Source: Clostridiales bacterium (GTDB lineage Bacteria; Bacillota; Clostridia; Lutisporales; Lutisporaceae). Taken from it: a DNA stretch of 5,720 nucleotides. Both the position numbers and the translations under genes were made by a program. Below the pieces are notes generated by a model. That model had not been told where the DNA came from. It worked only from the letters and a program-made list of their open reading frames with translations, and did not search any database. This document shows, one piece after another, positions 1-5,720 of the stretch. Where the stretch lies: the NCBI GenBank assembly GCA_012842725.1, contig DUSG01000243.1, forward strand, positions 1 through 5,720, read 5' to 3'. The number at the start of each line of letters is the position of its first letter. Within the stretch, counting starts at the first letter, position 1.

Positions 1-48
1 GTTCCGGAAGAACAGGGCAGAAAGTATCTGATAAAAAATATTGACTAA
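1..48 (+). CDS. 3' end of upstream gene, probably V/A-type ATPase subunit C (partial)
   Basis: Reading from base 1 in frame 1 gives the last 15 residues, VPEEQGRKYLIKNID, followed by a TAA stop. Only 13 bases separate this stop from the GTG start of subunit I, so it is almost certainly the previous gene of the same operon. Identity is inferred from context: the block between I and A carries K, F and E but no subunit C, which in the Enterococcus-type order lies between E and F, so C must be elsewhere. Subunit C is the funnel-shaped socket joining the central stalk to the K ring, and its family often ends in a 'G-x-P-x-E' plus basic/leucine tail, which this tail loosely resembles. A peripheral-stalk G/H subunit is the main alternative. 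The tail is too short to decide. Confidence 0.45.
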   Translation, partial: VPEEQGRKYLIKNID

Positions 49-53
49 GGGGG
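47..53 (+). promoter_or_regulatory. Ribosome binding site for subunit I (decides the GTG start)
   Basis: AAGGGGG begins within the TAA stop of the upstream gene. It is 8 bases from GTG 62 but only 4 bases from an out-of-frame ATG at 58, so spacing favours the GTG. The same nine bases, AAGGGGGCG, recur before subunit B at 5208-5216. Confidence 0.7.
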
Positions 54-61
54 CGGTATGA

Positions 62-2026
62 GTGGCAGTAGAAAGGATGAAAACTGTAGGCATAGTAGGG
101 AGAATACAGGATATGGACAGAATATGCAGAGCTGTTGTATTAAACGGCAGTATGCATATGCTGAATGCCCTTTCTGAAATAAACTCAGGATATTTCAAGC
201 TCAGCGCTTCGGAAGAGAATATAGAAGCCATAGAAGAATCCAGCCACCTTATGCCTTACAATGCCAATAAAGATTTTGGAAAGGATGAGCAAATCATCAA
301 GTCCCTCTATGACATATTTAATTTAAAGCCTTCAATAGATACGGTTTCATTAGGGATAGATTATGATTATTCTCAGATTATGAATGCCATGAAGGAAGAG
401 TATGAAGCGGTAAGGGAACTATGGGATGAGATAGAGAATAAAAACAAGCTGGTAGAGGAAAAGAGAAATTATATCAACAATTTAAATTATATGAAAGATA
501 TTAACATGGACATAGGGCAATTGCTGAATCTTAAGTATTTGAGGTTCAAACTCTTTGTCATATCCAGAGAAAATTACGACAGGCTGAAAAGAAACTATGA
601 AAATATTCCTTCACTTGTGCTTAAGGTTGCTGTAAAAGATGACAATATAATAGTTATGTCTGTTGCTCCTCAATACTTTGACGAGGAAATCGAAAGATTG
701 TTTATGTCACTGAATTACCAGGAACTGAAGCTGCCTGAGGGGTATCAGGGAACAGCTCAGGAAGTAATGGAAAAACTTACTGAAGAAATAAAAAATCTGC
801 TGAATGAAATCAAAGAACTGAAGGATATGGTGCAAAAGCACAGAGGAGATATCAGCCATGAAATTAGAAAAGCATATTTGGCATTAAAGCTTGAAGAAAA
901 GGTTGAAATGGTCAAGAGGGAAGCCGCTATGGGGCAAAGGCTCTTTTTCCTCTTTGGATATGTACCTAGGAGCAAGGTAAACAGACTTCAGAAGGAAATG
1001 CGGGATTATTTCGGCAATAACATATTACTTTTGATTGATGATGCCCCAGTCAGGGAAATGGCAAAAGCTCCTCCTACCAGCTTTAAGAATAACTGGCTCA
1101 TAAGGCCATTTGAAGCACTGATAAAAATGTATGGACTTCCATCCTATGATGAGGTGGATCCCACCGTATTTTTCGGACTCAGCTATATGATCCTTTTCGG
1201 AGCCATGTTCGGTGATTTAGGACAGGGATTTGTAATCCTTACGGCAGGTTTATACTTGACCTACAAGAAAAAGAGAGCAGACTTTGGAGGGATTTTGTCA
1301 AGGCTTGGTGGAAGCTCCATGGTATTTGGACTGTTGTATGGCAGTGTATTCGGCAATGAACATTTAATACCTGCGCTGTTTATCAGGCCTATGGCCAATA
1401 TAAATACCATGCTCATACTGGCTATAGGATTAGGTATCATACTTATGACCATAAGTTTCTTATATAGTCTGGTAAACAATTGGAAAAGAAGGAACATTGA
1501 AGAAGGTATTTTCGGAAGAGAAGGCCTGGTAGGTTTCCTGTTTTTCCTGACGCTTATATTTACGGTGGTCAACAGTGTTTATGGATTGATTGACGTACCA
1601 TTTTCTGTCCTCATAATCATCATGGCAGTCCTTTTACTGCTGAATGTATTAAAAGAGCCTATTTCAAACATTATAAAAGGCTCCAACAGGTTGTATAAGG
1701 AAAGAGTAGTGGATTATTATACGGAGGCAGGATTTGGAGTTATAGAGACATTGCTTTCGTTCTTGTCAAATACAATATCATTCATAAGAGTCGGCGCTTT
1801 TGCCTTAAACCACGCAGGACTGTATCTGGCCTTTGAAACCATGGCCGAGATGATAAATTCAGGCTTTGGCGGGCTATTGGTATTGGTCCTGGGCAACATA
1901 GTCATTATAGGATTGGAGGGCCTTATAGTATTTATTCAGGGCCTGAGACTTGAGTATTACGAATTGTTTTCGAAATATTATTCCGGTGACGGAGTAGAAT
2001 ATAAGCCAATAAGAATAAACGGTTGA
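62..2026 (+). CDS. atpI: V/A-type ATPase subunit I (a-subunit homologue, membrane stator)
   Basis: This 654-residue protein is the stator membrane subunit (NtpI; homologue of eukaryotic subunit a/Vph1), which provides the ion half-channels against the K ring and anchors the peripheral stalks. Residues 1 to about 360 form the cytoplasmic arm, with charged coiled-coil stretches near 108-145 and 230-292 and a globular piece around GYVPRSK (299-305). From about 367 (PTVFFGLSYM) hydrophobic segments follow, consistent with the family's seven to eight helices. The signature SFIRVGAFALNHAGL contains Arg576, matching the essential arginine of Vph1 (LRLWALSLAHAQL). The last helix carries GLEGLIVFIQGLRLEYYE with Arg629, also conserved in the family. 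Length is normal. The GTG start at 62 is chosen because it gives the usual 'MAVE-x-MK' opening and has a well-spaced AAGGGGG; ATG 77 would remove the opening. It starts 13 bases after the upstream stop and is followed by K in the same operon. Confidence 0.96.
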   Translation: MAVERMKTVGIVGRIQDMDRICRAVVLNGSMHMLNALSEINSGYFKLSASEENIEAIEESSHLMPYNANKDFGKDEQIIKSLYDIFNLKPSIDTVSLGIDYDYSQIMNAMKEEYEAVRELWDEIENKNKLVEEKRNYINNLNYMKDINMDIGQLLNLKYLRFKLFVISRENYDRLKRNYENIPSLVLKVAVKDDNIIVMSVAPQYFDEEIERLFMSLNYQELKLPEGYQGTAQEVMEKLTEEIKNLLNEIKELKDMVQKHRGDISHEIRKAYLALKLEEKVEMVKREAAMGQRLFFLFGYVPRSKVNRLQKEMRDYFGNNILLLIDDAPVREMAKAPPTSFKNNWLIRPFEALIKMYGLPSYDEVDPTVFFGLSYMILFGAMFGDLGQGFVILTAGLYLTYKKKRADFGGILSRLGGSSMVFGLLYGSVFGNEHLIPALFIRPMANINTMLILAIGLGIILMTISFLYSLVNNWKRRNIEEGIFGREGLVGFLFFLTLIFTVVNSVYGLIDVPFSVLIIIMAVLLLLNVLKEPISNIIKGSNRLYKERVVDYYTEAGFGVIETLLSFLSNTISFIRVGAFALNHAGLYLAFETMAEMINSGFGGLLVLVLGNIVIIGLEGLIVFIQGLRLEYYELFSKYYSGDGVEYKPIRING

Positions 2027-2063
2027 GAATGCATTAATTATTATGAAATGGAGGAAGAAAAAT
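2027..2063 (+). promoter_or_regulatory. AU-rich leader and strong ribosome binding site before the proteolipid gene
   Basis: This 37-base spacer is the longest in the window. Its first part is AT-rich (GCATTAATTATTATGAAAT), followed by GGAGG at 2050-2054, 9 bases before ATG 2064. The placement resembles the E. coli atpB-atpE spacer, where a U/A-rich stretch boosts translation of the c subunit, needed in many copies per complex. A similar role here is inference. Confidence 0.5.
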
Positions 2064-2483
2064 ATGTATATTGTTGTTGCAATTGCTTTATTGATAGTAT
2101 TAATCACTATAGGATGCGGTGTTATACTGATGAAATCAAATGAGAGTACAGATAAGAAGAAAATAAAGAGGGCATTGAGAATCAGCTTAGGGTCATATAT
2201 AACCCTCATAGCTTTATTCCTATTCATCATGGCTCCACAGGTAGTATTCGCTCAAGATACAGAAAGTTCAATTTCCGGCTTAGGCTTTATTGCTGCTGCT
2301 GTATCTACAGGTCTTGCAACCATCGGCGCAGGATATGCTGTAGGAGCCGTAGGTTCTTCAGCATTAGGTGCAGTATCCGAAGATCCTGGCATACTTGGTA
2401 AAACCCTTATATTTGTAGGTTTGGCAGAAGGTATAGCCATATATGGACTCATTGTGTCCATAATGATATTGGGACGATTATAG
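2064..2483 (+). CDS. atpK: V/A-type ATPase subunit K (proteolipid, rotor ring c-type subunit) with an extra N-terminal membrane module
   Basis: This 139-residue proteolipid (NtpK, ATP-synthase C family) builds the rotor ring that carries ions past subunit I. The c-type hairpin is residues 72-139: a glycine/alanine-rich helix (GLGFIAAAVSTGLATIGAGY onward), the polar loop S-E-D-P at 105-108, and a second helix LIFVGLAEGIAIYGLIVSIM with the ion-binding carboxylate Glu122. Before it lie two further hydrophobic segments, about 1-23 and 42-62, joined by a strongly basic loop (KSNESTDKKKIKR). The second ends in V-F-A-Q, like a signal peptidase I site. This front half has no membrane acid and does not look like a duplicated c hairpin, unlike the four-helix NtpK of Enterococcus. 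ATG 2064 is preferred over the in-frame ATG 2043 because GGAGG at 2050-2054 is 9 bases before it, while 2043 has no good site and would put lysines and arginines ahead of the first helix. It lies 37 bases after I and 12 before F. Confidence 0.93.
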   Translation: MYIVVAIALLIVLITIGCGVILMKSNESTDKKKIKRALRISLGSYITLIALFLFIMAPQVVFAQDTESSISGLGFIAAAVSTGLATIGAGYAVGAVGSSALGAVSEDPGILGKTLIFVGLAEGIAIYGLIVSIMILGRL

Positions 2484-2495
2484 AAGGTGTAGGCA

Positions 2496-2804
2496 ATGAA
2501 AATGTACCTTATAAGCGATAATGCAGATACTTTAATTGGCTTCAGACTTGCAGGAGTTGAGGGTGTAGTAGTCCATGAAAGAGAGAAAGCTGAAGAAGAA
2601 CTCAAGAAAGCTTGCAACAATCCGGATATAGGTATCATTCTCATTACCGAATCTCTCACTGAAGAATTGGAGGAGGAAATAAATAAAATAAAGCTTGATC
2701 CAAAGATGCCAATAGTAACTACTATACCGGATAGACATGGTTTAAGAAGAAATAAGGATTACATCACAAGAAATATCAGAGAATCAATAGGATTAAAGAT
2801 TTGA
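2496..2804 (+). CDS. atpF: V/A-type ATPase subunit F (central stalk; NtpG in Enterococcus naming)
   Basis: This 102-residue soluble protein is the small central-stalk subunit, which binds subunit D inside the A3B3 head and rotates with it. In homologues it modulates ATPase activity. Family marks visible are the opening MKMYLISDNADTLIGFRLAG (D-T-x-x-G-F-R-L-A-G at 11-20), the buried strand DIGIILITE (44-52) followed by a charged helix rich in E, then MPIVTTIPDRHG (71-82), and a C-terminal helix ending ITRNIRESIGLKI. These fit the Rossmann-like alpha/beta fold and the usual length of about 100 residues. The start at ATG 2496 has AAGGTG at 2484-2489 overlapping the end of the K stop codon; ATG 2502, two codons later, is a possible but less well-placed start. 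It sits 12 bases after K and 13 before E. Here F comes before E, unlike the E-C-F order of Enterococcus and Thermus. Confidence 0.95.
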   Translation: MKMYLISDNADTLIGFRLAGVEGVVVHEREKAEEELKKACNNPDIGIILITESLTEELEEEINKIKLDPKMPIVTTIPDRHGLRRNKDYITRNIRESIGLKI

Positions 2805-2817
2805 GGAGTATGATAGT

Positions 2818-3450
2818 ATGTCTGTAACAGTAGAAGGAAAACTGGAACTGTTTAAGCGAGTATTATTTGAACATGTGGAAAAAGACTGGGCTGAAAGGAA
2901 GAAGAAACTGGCGGAAGAACTGGAGCAGAAGCTTAATGAAGAGAGAAAGGAATATGAAAAGCAGATAAAAGCCATAATGGAAGATGCCAAAAAAAGGGCC
3001 GAAGCAAAAAGAACAGCAATATTGGCTGCAATTCAAGAGGATAAAGAACAGGAAATAATAAAGAAAAAGGAAGAACTTTTCAGGGAACTCACTGAAAGCC
3101 TAAAAAAATGGGCTGGAGAATTCGTAAAGAGTGACGGATATAAGGAATTTATGAATAAAAACTTAAATCAGGCTTTGGATTTGATGGAAGGACAAAACCT
3201 GGTATTAATCCTTACCAATAGAGATATGGATGCTCTGGGTTCCTTTATCAAGGAAAAGGTGGCTCAGAGAGTGGATAGAAAAAATATAGAAATTACGGGT
3301 CATAAAGAAGATATAATAGGCGGTTTTATCATAGAAGACAGAGAAAAGGGCATTGTAGCGGATTTCAGCATAAAAGCCCTTATAGATGAGGCAAAGGAAT
3401 ATATGGGCAAACTCCTATATGAAAAGTTAGACGAGGTGTTGAAGGCATGA
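2818..3450 (+). CDS. atpE: V/A-type ATPase subunit E (peripheral stalk)
   Basis: This 210-residue subunit pairs with G/H as a long coiled coil to form the peripheral stalk, linking the top of the A3B3 head to the arm of subunit I. The first 105 residues or so are highly charged (K/E-rich, e.g. WAERKKKLAEELEQKLNEER) with no proline, as expected for a long helix. The C-terminal part is globular, with LVLILTN and the family signature DIIGGFIIEDREKGIVADFS starting at residue 165, which packs on subunit B in known structures. Length is close to the usual 190-210. GAGGAG at 2803-2808, overlapping the F stop codon, is 9 bases before ATG 2818; the out-of-frame ATG at 2810 is only 1 base from it and its reading frame stops after five codons. 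The TGA stop overlaps the ATG of subunit A (ATGA, 3447-3450), implying translational coupling. Sequence in this family diverges fast, but the C-terminal motif and position make the call firm. Confidence 0.92.
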   Translation: MSVTVEGKLELFKRVLFEHVEKDWAERKKKLAEELEQKLNEERKEYEKQIKAIMEDAKKRAEAKRTAILAAIQEDKEQEIIKKKEELFRELTESLKKWAGEFVKSDGYKEFMNKNLNQALDLMEGQNLVLILTNRDMDALGSFIKEKVAQRVDRKNIEITGHKEDIIGGFIIEDREKGIVADFSIKALIDEAKEYMGKLLYEKLDEVLKA

Positions 3451-5243
3451 GCAATGTGGGGAAAATCGTAATGATAAATGGTCCTGTAGTGAAGGCGGAG
3501 AATATGAAAAGCTTCAGCATGAGGGAAATGGTGATGGTTGGTGAGAAAAAGCTCATAGGAGAGATAATATCCATAAATGAAGATCTGGCTACTATACAGG
3601 TATATGAAGAAACAGCGGGATTGAAGGCCGGAGAACCCATATATTCTACCAACAAACCATTATCAGTTAAATTAGGTCCGGGTATAATAGGGAACATATT
3701 TGACGGCATTGAAAGACCGCTATTGGACATATATGAGAAAAGCGGAAACTATATTCCGGAAGGCATAGGGCTTACTTCCATAGATCTTCATAAAAAGTGG
3801 AAAGTGAAAATAAATGTAACTGTGGGACAAGAACTAAGGTCGGGAGAAATATTCGGAGAAGTACAGGAAACCACCGCTGTTAAGCACAAGCTCATGATAC
3901 CGCCGGATAAACGTGGAAAAGTCATATTTGCAGAAAAAGACGGGGAATACGATCTTGAGCATGTGCTTTTGATATTGGACGACGGTTCCAACAAACATGA
4001 GATAAAAATGTATCAGGAATGGCCGGTAAGAGTGCCTAGACCTGTGGCCAGGAGAAATCCTATTAGTAAGCCACTGGTAACTGGACAAAGAGTAATCGAT
4101 ACATTTTTCCCATTGGCCAAGGGAGGAACGGCAGCCATACCGGGAGGTTTCGGAACAGGGAAGACCAGCGCTCAGCATCAGCTGGCAAAGTGGAGTGACG
4201 CAGACATAATAATCTATGTAGGTTGCGGAGAGAGAGGAAATGAAATGACTGAGGTGCTGGAAGATTTTCCAAAACTGAAGGACCCACGAAACGGAGAACC
4301 TCTCATGAACAGGACAGTGCTCATAGCAAATACTTCCAACATGCCCGTTGCTGCCCGTGAGGCTTCCATATACACAGGCATAACCATAGCAGAATATTAC
4401 AGGGATATGGGTTACAATATAGCTATTATGGCTGACTCAACATCCAGATGGGCTGAAGCTTTGAGAGAAATATCAGGAAGGCTGGAGGAGATGCCTGCTG
4501 AGGAAGGTTATCCGGCTTATTTGCCTTCAAGATTAGGACAGTTCTACGAAAGAGCAGGAGATGTAAAGACCCTTTCCGGAGAGGAAGGAAGCATAACCAT
4601 AATAGGTGCTGTATCCCCACCGGGTGGAGACTTTTCTGAACCAGTGACCCAAAATACTAAGCGAGTGGTAGGTACTTTTTTGGCTCTCGACAGGGCTCTC
4701 GCATACTCAAGACACTACCCGGCCATAAACTGGATTTATTCGTATTCAGGTTATGTGGATGATTTGAAGGAATGGTACAGGGAAAATGTATCCCACCATA
4801 TGATGGAGTTAAGGGAAAAGATGCTTGGCATTCTTGGAGAAGAAAGTAAACTGATGGAGATAGTGAAGCTGGTAGGAGAAGATATACTTCCCGATGACCA
4901 AAGGCTCATACTGGAGATTTCCAAGGTTTTAAAAATAGGATATCTCCAGCAGAATTCATTTCACGAACTGGATGCCAATGTATCTCTGAAAAAGCAGTAC
5001 AATATGCTGAGGGTTATAGACAGACTTTATGAAAAAGCTTTTGCAGCGGTGAAAAAAGGTGCGCCAATAAGCATAGTGAAGGATGAGAAACTGTTTTACG
5101 ACATAATTTCCATGAAATACAACGTGGCAGAAGGCGATGAAGAGGCATTCGAGAGATACCTTAAGCAGATTGACGATTATTTTGACCCGCTGATTTCCCG
5201 GTATGACAAGGGGGCGATTAGACATGAAGATAAAGTATCTTAA
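3447..5243 (+). CDS. atpA: V/A-type ATPase catalytic subunit A
   Basis: This 598-residue subunit is the catalytic subunit of the A3B3 head (EC 7.1.2.2 class), alternating with B. An N-terminal beta-barrel (about 1-75) leads to GNIFDGIERPL (82-92). The A-type-specific insertion domain, about 110-190, includes SGEIFGEVQE and HKLMIPPDKRGKV. Walker A is GGFGTGKT (233-240, Lys239), the catalytic glutamate is in GCGERGNE (Glu262), and Walker B ends in IMADSTSRWAEALRE (Asp330). SPPGGDFSEPVTQ starts at residue 390, and PAINWIYSYSGY precedes the C-terminal helical domain. All catalytic residues are intact and length is normal, so it should be an active ATPase. GAGGTG at 3433-3438, inside the E gene, is 8 bases before the ATG, and the start overlaps the E stop by 4 bases. 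The last 20 bases overlap the start of B. The P-loop and insertion domain rule out subunit B and F-type beta. Confidence 0.98.
   Translation: MSNVGKIVMINGPVVKAENMKSFSMREMVMVGEKKLIGEIISINEDLATIQVYEETAGLKAGEPIYSTNKPLSVKLGPGIIGNIFDGIERPLLDIYEKSGNYIPEGIGLTSIDLHKKWKVKINVTVGQELRSGEIFGEVQETTAVKHKLMIPPDKRGKVIFAEKDGEYDLEHVLLILDDGSNKHEIKMYQEWPVRVPRPVARRNPISKPLVTGQRVIDTFFPLAKGGTAAIPGGFGTGKTSAQHQLAKWSDADIIIYVGCGERGNEMTEVLEDFPKLKDPRNGEPLMNRTVLIANTSNMPVAAREASIYTGITIAEYYRDMGYNIAIMADSTSRWAEALREISGRLEEMPAEEGYPAYLPSRLGQFYERAGDVKTLSGEEGSITIIGAVSPPGGDFSEPVTQNTKRVVGTFLALDRALAYSRHYPAINWIYSYSGYVDDLKEWYRENVSHHMMELREKMLGILGEESKLMEIVKLVGEDILPDDQRLILEISKVLKIGYLQQNSFHELDANVSLKKQYNMLRVIDRLYEKAFAAVKKGAPISIVKDEKLFYDIISMKYNVAEGDEEAFERYLKQIDDYFDPLISRYDKGAIRHEDKVS
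5208..5214 (+). promoter_or_regulatory. Ribosome binding site for subunit B inside the subunit A gene
   Basis: AAGGGGG lies within the final codons of subunit A, 9 bases before ATG 5224. It supports the B start, which lies before the A stop codon and gives a 20-base overlap. Confidence 0.7.
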
Positions 5244-5720
5244 CGTTAAAAAGATAGAAGGTCCTCTTATTATTGTAGACGGAGTCAAAGATGCTTCCTT
5301 TGACGAGATGGTGGAAATAGAAGTGGAAGGCCAGGGTGTCAGAAAAGGAAAAGTGGTCCAGATAGACAGGGACAAGGCTATTATTCAGGTATATGAAGGG
5401 ACTTCAGGCATGTCTCTTGACAACACAAGAATATCCTTTACCGGAAAGCCTCTTGAGATACCCTTGTCGAAAGACATACTGGGAAGAGTATTCAACGGTA
5501 TAGGAGAACCGCTGGACGGAGCTCCATTGTTTTCAGCAAAAAAATACGACATACACGGCCGACCTATGAATCCCGTTGCCAGGCTTTATCCGAGAAACTT
5601 TATACAGACAGGAATTTCTGCCATAGACGGTTTGACAACTCTCATCAGGGGGCAGAAACTTCCTATTTTTTCTGGAGACGGACTCCCTCATAATGAATTG
5701 GCTGCTCAAATAGTAAGGCA
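5224..5720 (+). CDS. atpB: V/A-type ATPase regulatory subunit B (partial, 3' end cut by window)
   Basis: The first 165 codons of subunit B, the non-catalytic partner of A in the hexameric head, are present; full-length members have about 455-470 residues. The N-terminal beta-barrel spans about 1-75 (MKIKYLNVKKIEGPLIIVDG; VVQIDRDKAIIQVYEGTSGM). LGRVFNGIGEPLDG follows at 86-99, and then NPVARLYPRNFIQTGISAID. Where a catalytic subunit has a P-loop, this protein has IFSGDGLPHNELAAQI (Ser150 to His156), the standard degenerate form in B subunits, so it should not hydrolyse ATP itself. The arginine that reaches into the A site in this family lies beyond the window. The start at ATG 5224 is set by AAGGGGG at 5208-5214 and by the usual B opening. 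It overlaps the A gene by 20 bases in another frame, so B translation is probably coupled to A, fitting 3:3 stoichiometry. The reading frame is open to the last base. Confidence 0.96.
   Translation, partial: MKIKYLNVKKIEGPLIIVDGVKDASFDEMVEIEVEGQGVRKGKVVQIDRDKAIIQVYEGTSGMSLDNTRISFTGKPLEIPLSKDILGRVFNGIGEPLDGAPLFSAKKYDIHGRPMNPVARLYPRNFIQTGISAIDGLTTLIRGQKLPIFSGDGLPHNELAAQIVR

Noticed and set aside
58..177. 39-codon reading frame overlapping the start of subunit I
   Set aside because: No recognisable protein features, poor ribosome binding site spacing, and full overlap with a clear gene; not annotated as a gene.
2023..2044. TTGAGA (2023-2028) and TATTAT (2039-2044) as a promoter for subunit K
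   Set aside because: The spacing is about 10 bases, far short of the usual 16-18, and the AT-rich spacer is better explained as a translation leader.
2064..2120. Lipoprotein signal at the start of K (T-I-G-C, Cys18)
   Set aside because: The lipobox position -3 is Thr rather than Leu, there is no basic N-terminus, and the hydrophobic helix continues past the cysteine.
2810..2827. ATG at 2810 as an alternative start before subunit E
   Set aside because: It lies 1 base from the GAGGAG and its frame stops after five codons; ATG 2818 is correctly spaced and in frame with E.
757..5375. Many minus-strand reading frames of 60-140 codons across the window
   Set aside because: They lie opposite well-supported plus-strand genes, have low-complexity Ser/Phe/Leu-rich translations typical of antisense shadows, and show no family motifs.
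5640..5720. Missing Walker A lysine in subunit B as a sign of decay
   Set aside because: The S-G-D-G-L-P-H sequence is the normal form of this region in V/A-type B subunits, not a mutation.

Overview
The window holds one continuous block of a bacterial V/A-type (vacuolar/archaeal-type) rotary ATPase operon. All genes are on the plus strand and packed almost without gaps. In order: the last 15 codons of an upstream gene (probably subunit C), then complete genes for subunits I (membrane stator, 'a-like'), K (proteolipid ring), F (central stalk), E (peripheral stalk) and A (catalytic), and the first 165 codons of subunit B, cut by the window end. The remaining expected genes (B remainder, D, and possibly G/H) lie outside. 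No RNA gene, mobile element, CRISPR array, convincing promoter or terminator was found. The longest non-coding stretch is 37 bases.

The organism looks like an anaerobic low-GC Firmicute of the Clostridia/Tissierellia kind. Reasons are the AT-rich sequence, arginine written mostly as AGA/AGG, frequent ATA isoleucine codons, strong GGAGG-type ribosome binding sites, and an ntp/atp V-type operon. Genus cannot be read from the window.

How the parts work together: A and B form the A3B3 headpiece where ATP is hydrolysed or made. F, with D, forms the central shaft. E, with G/H, forms the peripheral stalk that holds the head against I. C is the socket between the shaft and the K ring. I and K form the ion path: Arg576 of I faces the carboxylate Glu122 of K. 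In a fermenter the complex probably often runs as an ATP-driven ion pump, but the sequence does not decide direction.

Translation seems tuned by spacing. I starts at GTG. K is preceded by the only sizeable spacer, AU-rich with a strong Shine-Dalgarno sequence. E/A overlap by 4 bases and A/B by 20 bases. The most interesting point is subunit K: a normal two-helix c-type hairpin is preceded by a two-helix N-terminal module without a membrane carboxylate, ending in a signal-peptidase-like V-F-A site. This raises the question of whether the ring is built from cleaved 2-helix or uncleaved 4-helix subunits. Otherwise this is a well-known complex, and I do not see an undescribed system.
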